Shown: positions 14,691-23,690, counted from the stretch's first letter. The stretch: DNA of 26,926 nucleotides from Candidatus Bathyarchaeota archaeon (GCA_014730055.1 WJIV01000261.1:1-26926), one strand, 5' to 3'. Notes: a model not told the origin generated them from the letters alone. Numbers and translations are program-made.

Positions 14691-15560
14691 ATGCAATTTG
14701 TTTCAAGATATGACTATCATGTCCATGATTCTTTTAGTAGAGATGCTCCCGAGGCTTCACTGGAAAGTATTATAGAGATAGGTGAGAAAAAGGGTTTAGA
14801 GGAAATTTGTTTCACCTCACATCTAATAGTAGAAGGCCCCGATAAAAAGCTGGGACTGCAAACAAATGAAATAGAAACTTATATTGAGAATATCCTAAAA
14901 AATGATGATGATACGATAATAAAACTTAGGATAGGATTTGAGGTAGATTATTTCCCTGAAAAGGAAAGGTATATTGAAAAATTGCTTGAGGAATACTCCG
15001 TTGATTTTATACTGGGAAGTACCCATTATATCAATGGTATTGATATTGGTTCAAGAATAGGTGCTAAAAAATTCTTCAAAGACCGACAATTAAGTGAGGC
15101 TATAGATGAATATTTCACAACTTGGTCCCAAGCTATCTATAGCGGTCTATTTGATGTGATGGCTCATCCCGATTACTGGAAAAAGTTTTTGATTGATGAA
15201 AATAAGGGTCAGATAAACTGGAAAAACTATGGGGATGAGGTTTATTCCGCAATATTTGCTCTAGCAGACAATGATATCGGATTTGAGGTTAATACATCAG
15301 CAGTAAGGGCTGGTTGGGATAGCTTTTATCCATTAAAGGAGTTCCTAAGGCACGCTAAAGAATATGGTGTTGAGAAGGTTACAATTGGGAGTGATACTCA
15401 TTCGCCCGAAAATTTAGGACATGAATTACCTAATGCGGTGAAACAGTTAGAAGAAGCGGGATTTCAGTTTATCAGTGTTTTTAGTAAAAGAAAAGATGGT
15501 AAGATACCAATTGATCAAGTTACAAAAGAATTTAATGCGGATTTACTTAATACTATATGA
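14691..15560 (+). CDS. HisJ-type PHP-domain phosphatase
   Basis: This 289-residue metallophosphatase of the PHP superfamily resembles histidinol-phosphatase HisJ. Its metal ligands read in order: DYHVHDSFSRDA (His10, His12), FTSH (His43), GFEVDYF (Glu83, Asp85), GSTHYI (His111), AHPDYWK (His158), and GSDTHSPENLG (Asp234, His236). A trinuclear metal site is complete. It may dephosphorylate L-histidinol phosphate, but no his genes are near and HisJ-like PHP enzymes also act on other phosphate esters. A TATA-like AACTATAAGT (14658-14667) lies about 28 bases before the ATG. Its stop overlaps the next start by 4 bases (ATGA), so the two are coupled. Confidence 0.9.
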   Translation: MQFVSRYDYHVHDSFSRDAPEASLESIIEIGEKKGLEEICFTSHLIVEGPDKKLGLQTNEIETYIENILKNDDDTIIKLRIGFEVDYFPEKERYIEKLLEEYSVDFILGSTHYINGIDIGSRIGAKKFFKDRQLSEAIDEYFTTWSQAIYSGLFDVMAHPDYWKKFLIDENKGQINWKNYGDEVYSAIFALADNDIGFEVNTSAVRAGWDSFYPLKEFLRHAKEYGVEKVTIGSDTHSPENLGHELPNAVKQLEEAGFQFISVFSKRKDGKIPIDQVTKEFNADLLNTI

Positions 15561-16006
15561 TATTTTTGGTAGAAGAGCTAGAGAGAATTATTGAAGATTT
15601 TGACCTTGTTTCCTATCACACCGGGGTTAACACAGCTTTTGCTGAAGTCGTTGGTGCAGGTTGTAAGAAACTGGCCTTAAGTTCCCCTTACGAGCCTTGG
15701 TTGGCCAAAAAAATGATGGAACCTACAAAATACTCAGTAGAAAAATATGGGGTAACACTAGAAGTTGAAGACGACTTGATTAGGACACTTTTATTTCCTA
15801 AAACTATTGCTGAAGGAAAAACTGTTTTTCTTATTGCTCAGAACGATATGATATTAAATGACTATCATAAATTGAAGGAGCTTAAGATGGAGAGCGATAA
15901 AAAAGGCAATCCAGAAAAGCTGGAAAATGTTATTGCATTAAGATTTGGAGAGCTGTTGAGTTATAGCCCGGATAAAATAAGAGAGTTAATTTATAAAAAT
16001 AGCTAA
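15557..16006 (+). CDS. Unknown 149-residue protein coupled to the PHP phosphatase
   Basis: I do not recognise a family. The protein reads as an alpha/beta fold, with a SYHTGVNTAFAEVVGAGCKKLALSSP stretch (about 19-44) giving a glycine-rich turn between hydrophobic strands. A second strand, GKTVFLIAQNDMI, and a charged helix follow. There is no signal peptide or membrane segment. Its ATG overlaps the PHP stop (ATGA), so translation is probably coupled and the products may act in one pathway or complex. Its own stop overlaps the convergent HtrA gene by 4 bases. The conserved-looking VVGAGCKKLALS segment could be an active-site loop; this is a guess. Confidence 0.75.
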   Translation: MIFLVEELERIIEDFDLVSYHTGVNTAFAEVVGAGCKKLALSSPYEPWLAKKMMEPTKYSVEKYGVTLEVEDDLIRTLLFPKTIAEGKTVFLIAQNDMILNDYHKLKELKMESDKKGNPEKLENVIALRFGELLSYSPDKIRELIYKNS

Positions 16007-17238
16007 GATGGCGGTGGGCGGACACCAAGGGTTAGATCTATTTCCGTCGTGGCACCATCTCTGATTACTGTCAAGGACAAAATATCTCCTGGGTGTTTCT
16101 CTCTCGATACGTAGAATATTAAATCGTAAAAAGTTTTCATTGTCTTCCCATCAGCACCTATTATGACATCTCCACCAACACCCACTTGTTGACCATCAAT
16201 AACTACTGTGCTATCTGCACCTTGAAGACCTGCTTCCTCTGCTGGTCCTCCATCTACGACATCGACAACAAGAGTTCCTCCTGTGTTTGGGTCCAAACTC
16301 ATCTCTCTTGCAATTGCCGGTGTTAGATCTCTTCCCTGAATACCTATCCATGGATGCTCATAAGAACCAGTATCAATTAGGCTATCAATCTCCCTCTTTA
16401 TGGTGTTGCTAGGTATAGCGAAGCCTATTCCGCTAAATTGTCCTGTCTGACTCAATATCCATGTGTTCATACCAATCACCTCACCTTTAGCATTAAGAAG
16501 AGGCCCTCCGCTATTTCCGGGGTTTATTGCGGCATCAGTTTGAATTACATCGACTACCACATAATTCCCTTGAACACTTGACTGCCTTCCTAAAGCGCTG
16601 ATAATACCAGCAGTCATTGTGTTCGCTAGACCGAATGGATTACCAATTGCAACTGCAGTCTCCCCAACAAGTAGTTCTGATGAATCTCCTAAAACCAAGG
16701 GATAAAGGATATCATCTGGTACATCAATCTGAATAACAGCCATATCACTATAAGGATCAGTTCCCACCAACTCAGCTTCAACTATAGTACCATCAATGAA
16801 AGTAACCTCGATTGTTTCTGCTTCATCTACAACATGGTTATTCGTTATTATTCGCCCTTCTCTGTCGTAAATAAAACCACTACCTGTCCCGCCCCCACTT
16901 GGTGTGGTTACAGATATTAATACTACACTTCTTCTTGTTTGGTTGTATAACTGAGTAAGAATTATATTTTTAGTATTATTAGTTACTTTTCCTAATTTTA
17001 GTTGGTCTTGGAGGCTTTCTATTTCTGATTGAGCACTAGAGAGCTGAAATCGCAAGTTTTCGAGTTGGGTTTTCATCTCATTGATTTCATCAGTCGACAC
17101 GGGATTACGGTCTATGAAGAAAGTGACGTAGGAAAGAACCCCTACGTTCAATATCATAAAGATGATAACGATTACCCATAGAGAATTATCCCTCTTATTG
17201 TTATTTTTCCTCGAACCATAAAACCAAGAATCGCTCAA
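16003..17238 (-). CDS. Membrane-anchored HtrA/DegP-type serine protease with PDZ domain
   Basis: This 411-residue protein has a basic N-terminus, one membrane segment (about 20-42) and a coiled coil (about 51-83). A trypsin-like domain (about 100-290) and one PDZ domain (about 296-405) follow. The catalytic triad is His135 (NNHVVD), Asp165 (YSDMAV) and Ser243 (NPGNSGGP). The protease faces outward and handles damaged or misfolded envelope proteins. The coiled coil probably joins subunits of the usual trimer. A single PDZ matches DegS/HtrA2-like forms, not two-PDZ DegP. The C-terminus ends VRPPPS. It stands alone with no obvious operon partner. Confidence 0.94.
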   Translation of the reverse strand: MSDSWFYGSRKNNNKRDNSLWVIVIIFMILNVGVLSYVTFFIDRNPVSTDEINEMKTQLENLRFQLSSAQSEIESLQDQLKLGKVTNNTKNIILTQLYNQTRRSVVLISVTTPSGGGTGSGFIYDREGRIITNNHVVDEAETIEVTFIDGTIVEAELVGTDPYSDMAVIQIDVPDDILYPLVLGDSSELLVGETAVAIGNPFGLANTMTAGIISALGRQSSVQGNYVVVDVIQTDAAINPGNSGGPLLNAKGEVIGMNTWILSQTGQFSGIGFAIPSNTIKREIDSLIDTGSYEHPWIGIQGRDLTPAIAREMSLDPNTGGTLVVDVVDGGPAEEAGLQGADSTVVIDGQQVGVGGDVIIGADGKTMKTFYDLIFYVSREKHPGDILSLTVIRDGATTEIDLTLGVRPPPS

Positions 17239-17306
17239 ATTAACATCTCCTTAACCATTATGGCAATTTTATGTATTAAACCTTGAATACTTTATATAAT
17301 ATTGCT

Positions 17307-18026
17307 TTATTGAAATGAAAAGTGTTTATAAAACCTATCACGCAGTTTTTTATGAACTACCTCAAGGACTTCTGGAGGTGCTACCCTGAAAGTAGGAAAC
17401 TCACTATCACCTTGAGGAGTACGCGAAATAGAACCTTCTTTCCACATCGTGACAGCTTCAACCATCAATGTTCCAGCCATAACTAGGGTTTTCCAGCATA
17501 AAGTCTCATAGGAGTCACCTGGAATTACAGTTATTTCTCTTTTACCTACGATGTCCCCCGTATCAATATTTGGATCTATAAAGTGGCAGGTTGAACCAAT
17601 TGGAATGTCAAAATATACTGACCACGCTGGACTTGCAGATCCCCTAACCTCTGGTAATAAACCTGGATGGGAATTTAACATACCATCTTGTGGAATCTTT
17701 AGTACCTCTTTTCTAAGAATTCGTGTTCCTCCTAGAACACCCAGATCAGGTTCCAAATTTTCTAGGATCATCATACACTCCTCATCATTATGATTTTTCA
17801 CTGAAATTCTCGGTATATTAATATCTTTTAGTAATTCTGTAAAGCTTGGAGCAACTCTATACCCATTAATTCGTTTAAGAAATTTAACTCGTTCTTCATC
17901 AGCTATAGGCCCTGTTTCCTCAATTATTGCCTTCGGCGTGTGCCCCGCCTTTAATAGCTGCATGAGCATCTCTCTACCATATGGATGCTCTTCCAGCACG
18001 AGAAAAACAAATTCTTTACTTGGCAT
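17307..18026 (-). CDS. Formyltransferase-family protein (Formyl_trans_N), substrate unknown
   Basis: This 239-residue protein contains the folate-dependent formyltransferase core. The catalytic triad Asn118-x-His120 (NSHPGLLPEVRG) and Asp156 (DTGDIV) is intact, with ITVIPGDSYETL after it. It lacks the C-terminal domain of methionyl-tRNA formyltransferase. Archaea do not formylate initiator Met-tRNA, so the substrate may be a nucleotide sugar, a glycinamide nucleotide (PurN-like) or another amine. It starts 36 bases after the MTA phosphorylase on the same strand and may share its mRNA. The related folds use 10-formyl-tetrahydrofolate; whether this cell has folate or a pterin analogue cannot be told here. 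Confidence 0.85.
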   Translation of the reverse strand: MPSKEFVFLVLEEHPYGREMLMQLLKAGHTPKAIIEETGPIADEERVKFLKRINGYRVAPSFTELLKDINIPRISVKNHNDEECMMILENLEPDLGVLGGTRILRKEVLKIPQDGMLNSHPGLLPEVRGSASPAWSVYFDIPIGSTCHFIDPNIDTGDIVGKREITVIPGDSYETLCWKTLVMAGTLMVEAVTMWKEGSISRTPQGDSEFPTFRVAPPEVLEVVHKKLRDRFYKHFSFQ

Positions 18027-18062
18027 GACCTAGAAATAGTTTGATGAGTTAAAGAGGTTTTA

Positions 18063-18857
18063 CTACATTAGTGAAAATTTTAAGCTCTCACCACAGTCAC
18101 AGAGCCTTTTCTCAGGAAACTCTGGGAGAGCTGTCATTATTAGTTTTTTAAAGTTTTCACTGTTTTTTTCCATGGTCTCTATTACTTCTTGAGCAGAAAC
18201 AGGTTTCTCTGCCCAAACATCGTAATCAGTTACCATTGCTATACTCACATAACAAAGCTGTGCTTCTCTAGCTAGTATCACCTCAGGGTAAAGTGTCATT
18301 CCTATTATATCGCACCCCCACTGCCTGAATAGTTTTGATTCTGCTCTGGTACTGAATCTAGGACCTTCTATGCATATATAAGTACCAGATGGATGCACTT
18401 TTAGTTCTAACTTTCTAGCATGTTCCACAAAGTATTCATGTATTTGAGGACAAATCGGATCTGCTGCTGAAATGTGGCATAATTGTCCGCCCTCGTAGAA
18501 TGTATCTAATCGTTTTTTTGTCCGATCAATAAACTGATCAGTCATAACAAAGTCTCCTGGTTTATAGTCCTCTCTAAGACTTCCAACTGCGCTGCTGGCT
18601 ATTATCCTCTTTACTCCAATTTTTCTTAGTGCCCAAATATTAGCCTGATTGGGGATTTTATGTGGCGGGATTTGGTGAGAAGGCCCATGCCGACTAAGGA
18701 AAGCGATGTTCTTTCCTTCATAAGTTCCTACAGTAATAAGGCTTGAGGTTGCTCCGAAGGGTGTACTTATTTTGACATCTTTGGGTTCCTCTAAAATGTC
18801 AGGATCATAAACTCCTGTACCTCCAATTATTCCTATCTCTGCTAAGATATCGCTCAT
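18063..18857 (-). CDS. mtnP: S-methyl-5'-thioadenosine phosphorylase
   Basis: This 264-residue nucleoside phosphorylase splits methylthioadenosine (or another purine nucleoside) with phosphate into adenine and the ribose-1-phosphate. It has the GIIGGTGVYDP phosphate loop, SRHGPSHQIPPH, ASSAVGSL, CIEGPRFSTRAE and VTDYDVW. The GMTLYPEV segment is typical of archaeal MTAP/PNP forms. The C-terminal CDCG pair resembles the disulfide-forming end of thermophilic archaeal enzymes. A GTG at 18893 would add 12 residues; I use the ATG at 18857 because a TATA-like box is 27 bases upstream and the sequence then starts at the usual place. Confidence 0.92.
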   Translation of the reverse strand: MSDILAEIGIIGGTGVYDPDILEEPKDVKISTPFGATSSLITVGTYEGKNIAFLSRHGPSHQIPPHKIPNQANIWALRKIGVKRIIASSAVGSLREDYKPGDFVMTDQFIDRTKKRLDTFYEGGQLCHISAADPICPQIHEYFVEHARKLELKVHPSGTYICIEGPRFSTRAESKLFRQWGCDIIGMTLYPEVILAREAQLCYVSIAMVTDYDVWAEKPVSAQEVIETMEKNSENFKKLIMTALPEFPEKRLCDCGESLKFSLM

Positions 18858-18880
18858 GTATCTGAATAGATCTATATACG

Positions 18881-18887
18881 TTATATG
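18881..18887 (-). promoter_or_regulatory. TATA-like box for mtnP
   Basis: On the minus strand, CATATAA is centred 27 bases before the ATG at 18857, which implies a leaderless mRNA and supports this start. Confidence 0.45.
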
Positions 18888-18910
18888 TGTCACCCAAATA
18901 AACTGGCATA

Positions 18911-18920
18911 ATCTTTAAGA
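18911..18920 (+). promoter_or_regulatory. TATA-like box for the MFS transporter gene
   Basis: ATCTTTAAGA is centred about 35 bases before the ATG at 18951, but only about 10 before the in-frame ATG at 18927. This argues for 18951 as the real start. Confidence 0.4.
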
Positions 18921-18950
18921 TATGGCATGAATCTCTGTGCGTCGATTAAG

Positions 18951-20183
18951 ATGGAGAGAGATAAATACGCATTAATATTATTGACAACCATTTGTATAAC
19001 ATATTTTGTCGAGAATTTTCTCCGCAGTGCAGCAGGTGCCTTAACTCCAATTCTAATAACCGAATTATCGATAAGTCATGGGAAAATGGGTCTACTTATA
19101 TCTGCTTTCTTTTTCGTTTACGGAATAATGCAGGTTCCCAGCGGGATCTTGAGCGATGCACTAGGGGCAAGAAAAACAATAATCGTGTTTACTGCCCTGA
19201 CCGTTGTAGGGGTTTTCATTTTCTGGATAAGTCACAGCTATAATCTATTAGCTGTAGCTCAATTGATGATTGGGATTGGTTGCAGTGTTTTCTATATTAA
19301 TGCTGTGAAACTTGTCTCCACTTGGTTTCCAACTGATAGAAAAGCTACAGCAATAGGGATACTGAGTGCAGCAAGTGGTCTGGGCAATTTTGTTGCATAT
19401 ATGGGGTTTCCACTAGCGGTAGAAAGATTTGGTGATTGGCGGACACTGTATCTAGTCATGAGCTTGATTCTAGTTGTGAACTGGGTCATGAACTTTTTTG
19501 TTTTAAAAGAAAAGGAAGAAATTGTCGTGGCTGGACCTCATTTGAGCGGAAGCTCAATTTTTCGTAATCTAATTGATACGATTACAGATAGAAGATTACT
19601 TCCATTTATAGCCGGTTATATGTTAGCTAGTTTCTCATGGGTATTTTTAAACTGGTTACCACAGTTCCTAATTGACGTAAAGGGTTTTGACTATATTACA
19701 GCAGGACAAGTGGCTAGTGCTGGAAGTATTGCAGGAATTCCGGGATGCATCGTTATAGCTGCAATATCTGACAAGTTAAAGAAAAGAAAAACGCCAATCG
19801 TAATATTCTCTAGTATATACACGATGTTACTTTTCATATTCTTATGGATGCCTAGCAGCCTACCCAATCTTGTTTTTCTAGTAATGGGGTTTTCACTAAC
19901 ATTCATGGTCAGTTTTTGGGTGCTTTTTTTCAGCATGATACCAGAAACCTTACCTCCAGAAAAGGCGGGTGTAGGACTTGGTTTAGTTAATGGTTTAGGA
20001 ACAATTGGGTTTTCCTTTATTGCACCTCTGTATGGAGGTTTAGTAGATGCTACAGGGAAATATTATGCTTCTAATTCTCTCCTACTAGGAGGAGCTATAC
20101 TTATGACCATAATTTTCACAGTTTTTCTTAAGGAAAGTTATGGTGGTCTGAGTAAGAACTCCCATGTTGAGTTGAATCAGTAG
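18951..20183 (+). CDS. Major facilitator superfamily transporter
   Basis: This 410-residue protein has about twelve membrane segments. The loop between segments 2 and 3 carries GILSDALGARKT, the MFS signature, after YGIMQVPS. This resembles the anion:cation symporter and nitrate/OFA-like branches, but a substrate cannot be assigned. The gene is divergent from mtnP and followed 41 bases later by an adenosine-deaminase-family gene, so purine, nucleoside or methylthio-compound transport is one possibility. An in-frame ATG at 18927 would add 8 residues; I use 18951 because of the TATA spacing and because the protein then starts MERDKYALILLTT, directly before segment 1. Confidence 0.9.
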   Translation: MERDKYALILLTTICITYFVENFLRSAAGALTPILITELSISHGKMGLLISAFFFVYGIMQVPSGILSDALGARKTIIVFTALTVVGVFIFWISHSYNLLAVAQLMIGIGCSVFYINAVKLVSTWFPTDRKATAIGILSAASGLGNFVAYMGFPLAVERFGDWRTLYLVMSLILVVNWVMNFFVLKEKEEIVVAGPHLSGSSIFRNLIDTITDRRLLPFIAGYMLASFSWVFLNWLPQFLIDVKGFDYITAGQVASAGSIAGIPGCIVIAAISDKLKKRKTPIVIFSSIYTMLLFIFLWMPSSLPNLVFLVMGFSLTFMVSFWVLFFSMIPETLPPEKAGVGLGLVNGLGTIGFSFIAPLYGGLVDATGKYYASNSLLLGGAILMTIIFTVFLKESYGGLSKNSHVELNQ

Positions 20184-20193
20184 ATATAATTTA

Positions 20194-20201
20194 CTTTAAA
20201 A
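20194..20201 (+). promoter_or_regulatory. TATA-like box for the adenosine deaminase-family gene
   Basis: CTTTAAAA is centred about 27 bases before the ATG at 20225, the leaderless spacing. Confidence 0.45.
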
Positions 20202-20224
20202 AGTATCAGGTAATATTTGCCTAA

Positions 20225-21277
20225 ATGTCTACTGAGTCAATTATAAAGAAACTTCCAAAAGTTGAGCAACATATTCATATAGTAGGATCTATTAATCCCG
20301 AAACCTTTCTTTGGTTAATTGAGCAAAGTGACAGAAATCTACCATATAGTAGCATAGAGGAACTCAAAGAATTCTACAGATATGAGGATTTTTTACATTT
20401 TATTGATATTTATAGCACAGTAAATGACACAATTGATGATGAAAGATATTATGAGCGGATCACATACGAGATGCTTGAAAATTGTTCTTTATGTAATGTT
20501 AAACATGTAGAAGCGATCTTCTCTGCCTATGATCACATTCGAAGGGGGCTTGACTATAGTAAGATGCTAGAAAATATTAATCGAGGGATAAGAAAAGCAA
20601 AAAATGATTACGGTATCTCTTGTAGCATTAGAGTTGATCTTGTAAGAAACTACGGACCAGAAGTTGGGATGAAGGTACTTGATCTTATAGAGGAAAAAGC
20701 TGAAAATATTGTAGCCATAGACACGGGGGGAAGTGAATTCGGTTATCCACCAGGGCCATATGAAGCATGCTATGAGAGGGCAAGAGATTTGGGTTTACAT
20801 ACAGTTGCTCACCAGGGGGAAGCTGCGGGAGTTGACTACGTATGGGAATGTTTGAGAACGCTTAAACCCGAAAGGATAGGACATGGAGTTGCTGCTTCGA
20901 AAGATATAGAACTTATGAAAGAGATTTCACTTAGGGAAATCTCCATTGAGACTTGTCCAATTAGTAATGTTTGTACAGGTGCTGTATCAAGTTTGAAAAA
21001 CCACCCTATAAAAGAGTTCATTGCAAATGGGATTAAGGTATCTGTAAATACAGATGATCCTCCTATGTTCGGGACGAATATGAACAATGAGTATGTTCAA
21101 CTTCATAAGAAACTTGGTTTCACTGTCCAAGATCTATTTAAGATAAGCCTTGACTCATTAGAGACATCGTTCATTCCAGAAAAAGTCAAACAAGATATGA
21201 ATCGTGAGTTCATTCAGGAATTTAATTCTCTAATCTCATTATTTAAGGGAAAGATTATTAGAGAAGCGTCATTGTAA
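20225..21277 (+). CDS. Adenosine/adenine deaminase family protein
   Basis: This 350-residue TIM-barrel amidohydrolase has the deaminase signature. Zinc ligands are His16/His18 (QHIHIVGSI) and His196; the catalytic Glu199 lies in HQGEAAG, where most members have HAGE. His220 is in RIGHG, ETCPISN precedes the last strand, and Asp277/278 are in VNTDDPPMFGT. It would deaminate adenosine, adenine or a related 6-aminopurine. The neighbours (MTA phosphorylase across the transporter) suggest it may act on the adenine or methylthioadenosine branch. Related enzymes include aminofutalosine and MTA/SAH deaminases. GSEFGYPPGPY replaces the common GDE loop. Confidence 0.9.
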   Translation: MSTESIIKKLPKVEQHIHIVGSINPETFLWLIEQSDRNLPYSSIEELKEFYRYEDFLHFIDIYSTVNDTIDDERYYERITYEMLENCSLCNVKHVEAIFSAYDHIRRGLDYSKMLENINRGIRKAKNDYGISCSIRVDLVRNYGPEVGMKVLDLIEEKAENIVAIDTGGSEFGYPPGPYEACYERARDLGLHTVAHQGEAAGVDYVWECLRTLKPERIGHGVAASKDIELMKEISLREISIETCPISNVCTGAVSSLKNHPIKEFIANGIKVSVNTDDPPMFGTNMNNEYVQLHKKLGFTVQDLFKISLDSLETSFIPEKVKQDMNREFIQEFNSLISLFKGKIIREASL

Positions 21278-21284
21278 GTGGATT

Positions 21285-21292
21285 AACTTTAA
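21285..21292 (+). promoter_or_regulatory. TATA-like box for metG
   Basis: AACTTTAA is centred about 25 bases before the ATG at 21313, again leaderless. Confidence 0.45.
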
Positions 21293-21312
21293 GTATTGTT
21301 AGAGGTTCCTTA

Positions 21313-23016
21313 ATGAATCAGAGGTGTTATAAACTCAATAAAAACGAAAGCCACAAGTATCCAGTTGAAGAGAAAGTTTTGGTAACTTGTGGGTTACCCT
21401 ACGCAAACGGACCCTTACACATAGCTCATCTTAGAACATATGTGCCTGGGGATATATTCGTTAGATTTCTACGTAAACTTGGACAAGATGTGGTATTTGT
21501 ATGTGGAAGCGATACCCATGGTACACCAATTACAGTAAAAGCCGAGGAAATGGGCATCACACCCAGAGAGGTAGTGGAAATATATCACAAACACTATATA
21601 GATATATTTCCAGAACTTGGTATAAATTTCGATAACTACGGTAGCACAGATCACCCATTAAACCATCACAGGACTCAGCAGATCGCTAAGGAGTTAATGA
21701 AAAACGGTTACATATATCCCAAAGTTGTAACATTACCCTATTGTCCATCATGTGATCGTTTCCTCCCGGATCGATATCTTGAGGGAAAATGTCCTCACTG
21801 TGGGGTAACAGCAAGAGGTGACGAATGCGACCAAGGTTGTAATAGATACTTGGAACCTGGTGAATTGCAAGACCCCCATTGTAAGATATGTGGAACCCCG
21901 GCTGAATTTAAGGAAACAAACCAATATTTCTTGAAACTCACTGCTTTTGAGGATTTTCTAAGAGAATTCTTAGAAAAACTTGATGGAACTGATATCGCTA
22001 AGAACTATGCAAAGCAATGGCTTGAAGGTGGATTAAAGGACTGGAACATAACTAGGAACATAGACTGGGGTATAAAATTCCCTGGTTCTAAAGATCTTGT
22101 CTTGTATGTTTGGTTCGACGCACCTATCGGATATATACAGTCTACAGAGGAATGGGCTGAGCGGACGGGAGGAGACTGGGAACATTATTGGAAAGGCCCT
22201 GGTAAACTAATTCATTTTATTGGCCCAGGTATAGTATATCATCATTGTCTCTTCTGGCCATCCATGCTACATGGTTCAGATTATAGCGTACCTGATGTGA
22301 TCGTGGCTTCTGGTACTATGAAGGTAGAAGGACACGTATTCAGTAAGAGCAGAGGATATGTGATATGGGTATATGATGATTACCTTGTCAATGATCTCGA
22401 TCCTGATGTTCTTAGGTATTATATTGCTAGTTATACTGGTCAACAAAGAGATCTAGACTTTAGCTGGGAAACTTATGGAGAGAAGGTCAATAAAGAACTT
22501 GTGGGAAGTCTTGGGAACTTTATATACCGAAGTATGCTATTCGCTTATAGAAATTATAAAGAACTGCCGAAAGGAAACGTAGAACCTGAGGTAAGAGATC
22601 AGGTAGAGAGGGCTCTAGACGTAATTAGGGATGGGGTGGATGAATATGAGTTTAAGAAGGTAAGTGATGCCATATTAGGATTGGCAGACTTTGGTAATAA
22701 GTACATCCAGAAAAATGAACCCTGGAAGATAGATAAGACTGACCCTGAAAGAGCGAGAGATATAATCCATAATGTAGTGTGGCTAACAAAAGCTTTAGCT
22801 GTATTCGTTGAGCCTATAATGCCAAATAAATCAAAAGAGATCTGGAATCAGCTCGGGAACCCTAGCGAGAACGTCCCTCTTTATGAGGCTTTGGCACCGC
22901 TGGAGGCAGGTAGGAAGATCGAGAAACCTGAACCTCTTTTTGACCAGATCCCTGAAGAGGAGATCGCTGCTTTAACCGAGGCTATGGTAAGAAGGATCTA
23001 TAGTGCTAAAGGGTAG
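21313..23016 (+). CDS. metG: Methionyl-tRNA synthetase
   Basis: This 567-residue class I synthetase charges initiator and elongator tRNA-Met. The HIGH-type motif is HIAH (36-39) in PYANGPLHIAHLRTY. The connective domain has four zinc knuckles with Cys144/147, 160/163, 172/176 and 190/193, as in two-zinc archaeal MetRS. The KMSKS equivalent is VFSKS (342-346): the second lysine, needed for catalysis, is kept and the first is Val. The helical anticodon-binding domain ends the protein and there is no C-terminal tRNA-binding (EMAP-like) domain. The stop overlaps the next gene's GTG by one base. Confidence 0.95.
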   Translation: MNQRCYKLNKNESHKYPVEEKVLVTCGLPYANGPLHIAHLRTYVPGDIFVRFLRKLGQDVVFVCGSDTHGTPITVKAEEMGITPREVVEIYHKHYIDIFPELGINFDNYGSTDHPLNHHRTQQIAKELMKNGYIYPKVVTLPYCPSCDRFLPDRYLEGKCPHCGVTARGDECDQGCNRYLEPGELQDPHCKICGTPAEFKETNQYFLKLTAFEDFLREFLEKLDGTDIAKNYAKQWLEGGLKDWNITRNIDWGIKFPGSKDLVLYVWFDAPIGYIQSTEEWAERTGGDWEHYWKGPGKLIHFIGPGIVYHHCLFWPSMLHGSDYSVPDVIVASGTMKVEGHVFSKSRGYVIWVYDDYLVNDLDPDVLRYYIASYTGQQRDLDFSWETYGEKVNKELVGSLGNFIYRSMLFAYRNYKELPKGNVEPEVRDQVERALDVIRDGVDEYEFKKVSDAILGLADFGNKYIQKNEPWKIDKTDPERARDIIHNVVWLTKALAVFVEPIMPNKSKEIWNQLGNPSENVPLYEALAPLEAGRKIEKPEPLFDQIPEEEIAALTEAMVRRIYSAKG

Positions 23017-23666
23017 TGTATATCCTGAGGTTAAAGTTGGACCTTCATATCCATTCCATTTACTCTAAAGACTCTTCCAATACAATAGAAGTAATTTTTG
23101 ATAGAATTCGTAAACTGGGTTTAGATGGATTTGCTCTTGCAGATCATGATACAATTGAAGGTATTCCTAGAGCACTTTCAAAAAAAGATGATATCATATT
23201 TATACCTGCTTTAGAAATATCTGCTAAGGGAGCCCATATTCTCGCGCTTGATCCAGTAGAAATTATACCAGCAGGTTTAGGAATAGTTGAGACAGTTGAA
23301 CTTATACAGGAACAGGGCTCAGTTGCTCTTCTTGCTCACCCTTATGGTTTTCCTCGTAGCTGGGTGAAACCGGAAACTGTAGAGAATGCAGGCTTTGACG
23401 CCATCGAGGTAGCTAATAGCGCACAATTTCCATACAAGCTCATTTTAGAAAAAAATCTTAAATTGGCTGAAAAGTTGGGACTCCCTCAAACCGGAGGCAG
23501 TGATAGTCATATTCCATCGACGATCGGTAATGCATATACTATAATAGAGTCTTCTTCTAGAGAAATTAACGACATACTAGATGCAATAATTGAGGGAAAG
23601 ACAACATGGTATGGTACCTCTATTAGTATTATTCAACGAATAAAGAAATATCTGCCTAAAAGATGA
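23016..23666 (+). CDS. PHP-domain metal-dependent phosphoesterase
   Basis: This 216-residue protein is of the small PHP type, related to the TrpH/RNase AM-like phosphoesterases. Metal ligands are seen as DLHIHS (His11, His13), ADHDT (Asp43, His44), Glu67 and His74, LLAHPYG (His108), and GGSDSH (Asp163, His165). The start is GTG at 23016, overlapping the MetRS stop (TAGTG), so translation may be coupled. A TTG three residues before DLHIHS is possible. The substrate could be a 5'-phosphorylated RNA or nucleotide such as 3',5'-bisphosphate nucleotides; the sequence does not settle this. It converges with a minus-strand ORF. Confidence 0.88.
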   Translation: MYILRLKLDLHIHSIYSKDSSNTIEVIFDRIRKLGLDGFALADHDTIEGIPRALSKKDDIIFIPALEISAKGAHILALDPVEIIPAGLGIVETVELIQEQGSVALLAHPYGFPRSWVKPETVENAGFDAIEVANSAQFPYKLILEKNLKLAEKLGLPQTGGSDSHIPSTIGNAYTIIESSSREINDILDAIIEGKTTWYGTSISIIQRIKKYLPKR

Positions 23667-23690
23667 AATATTGAAGTTGATAAATTTATC

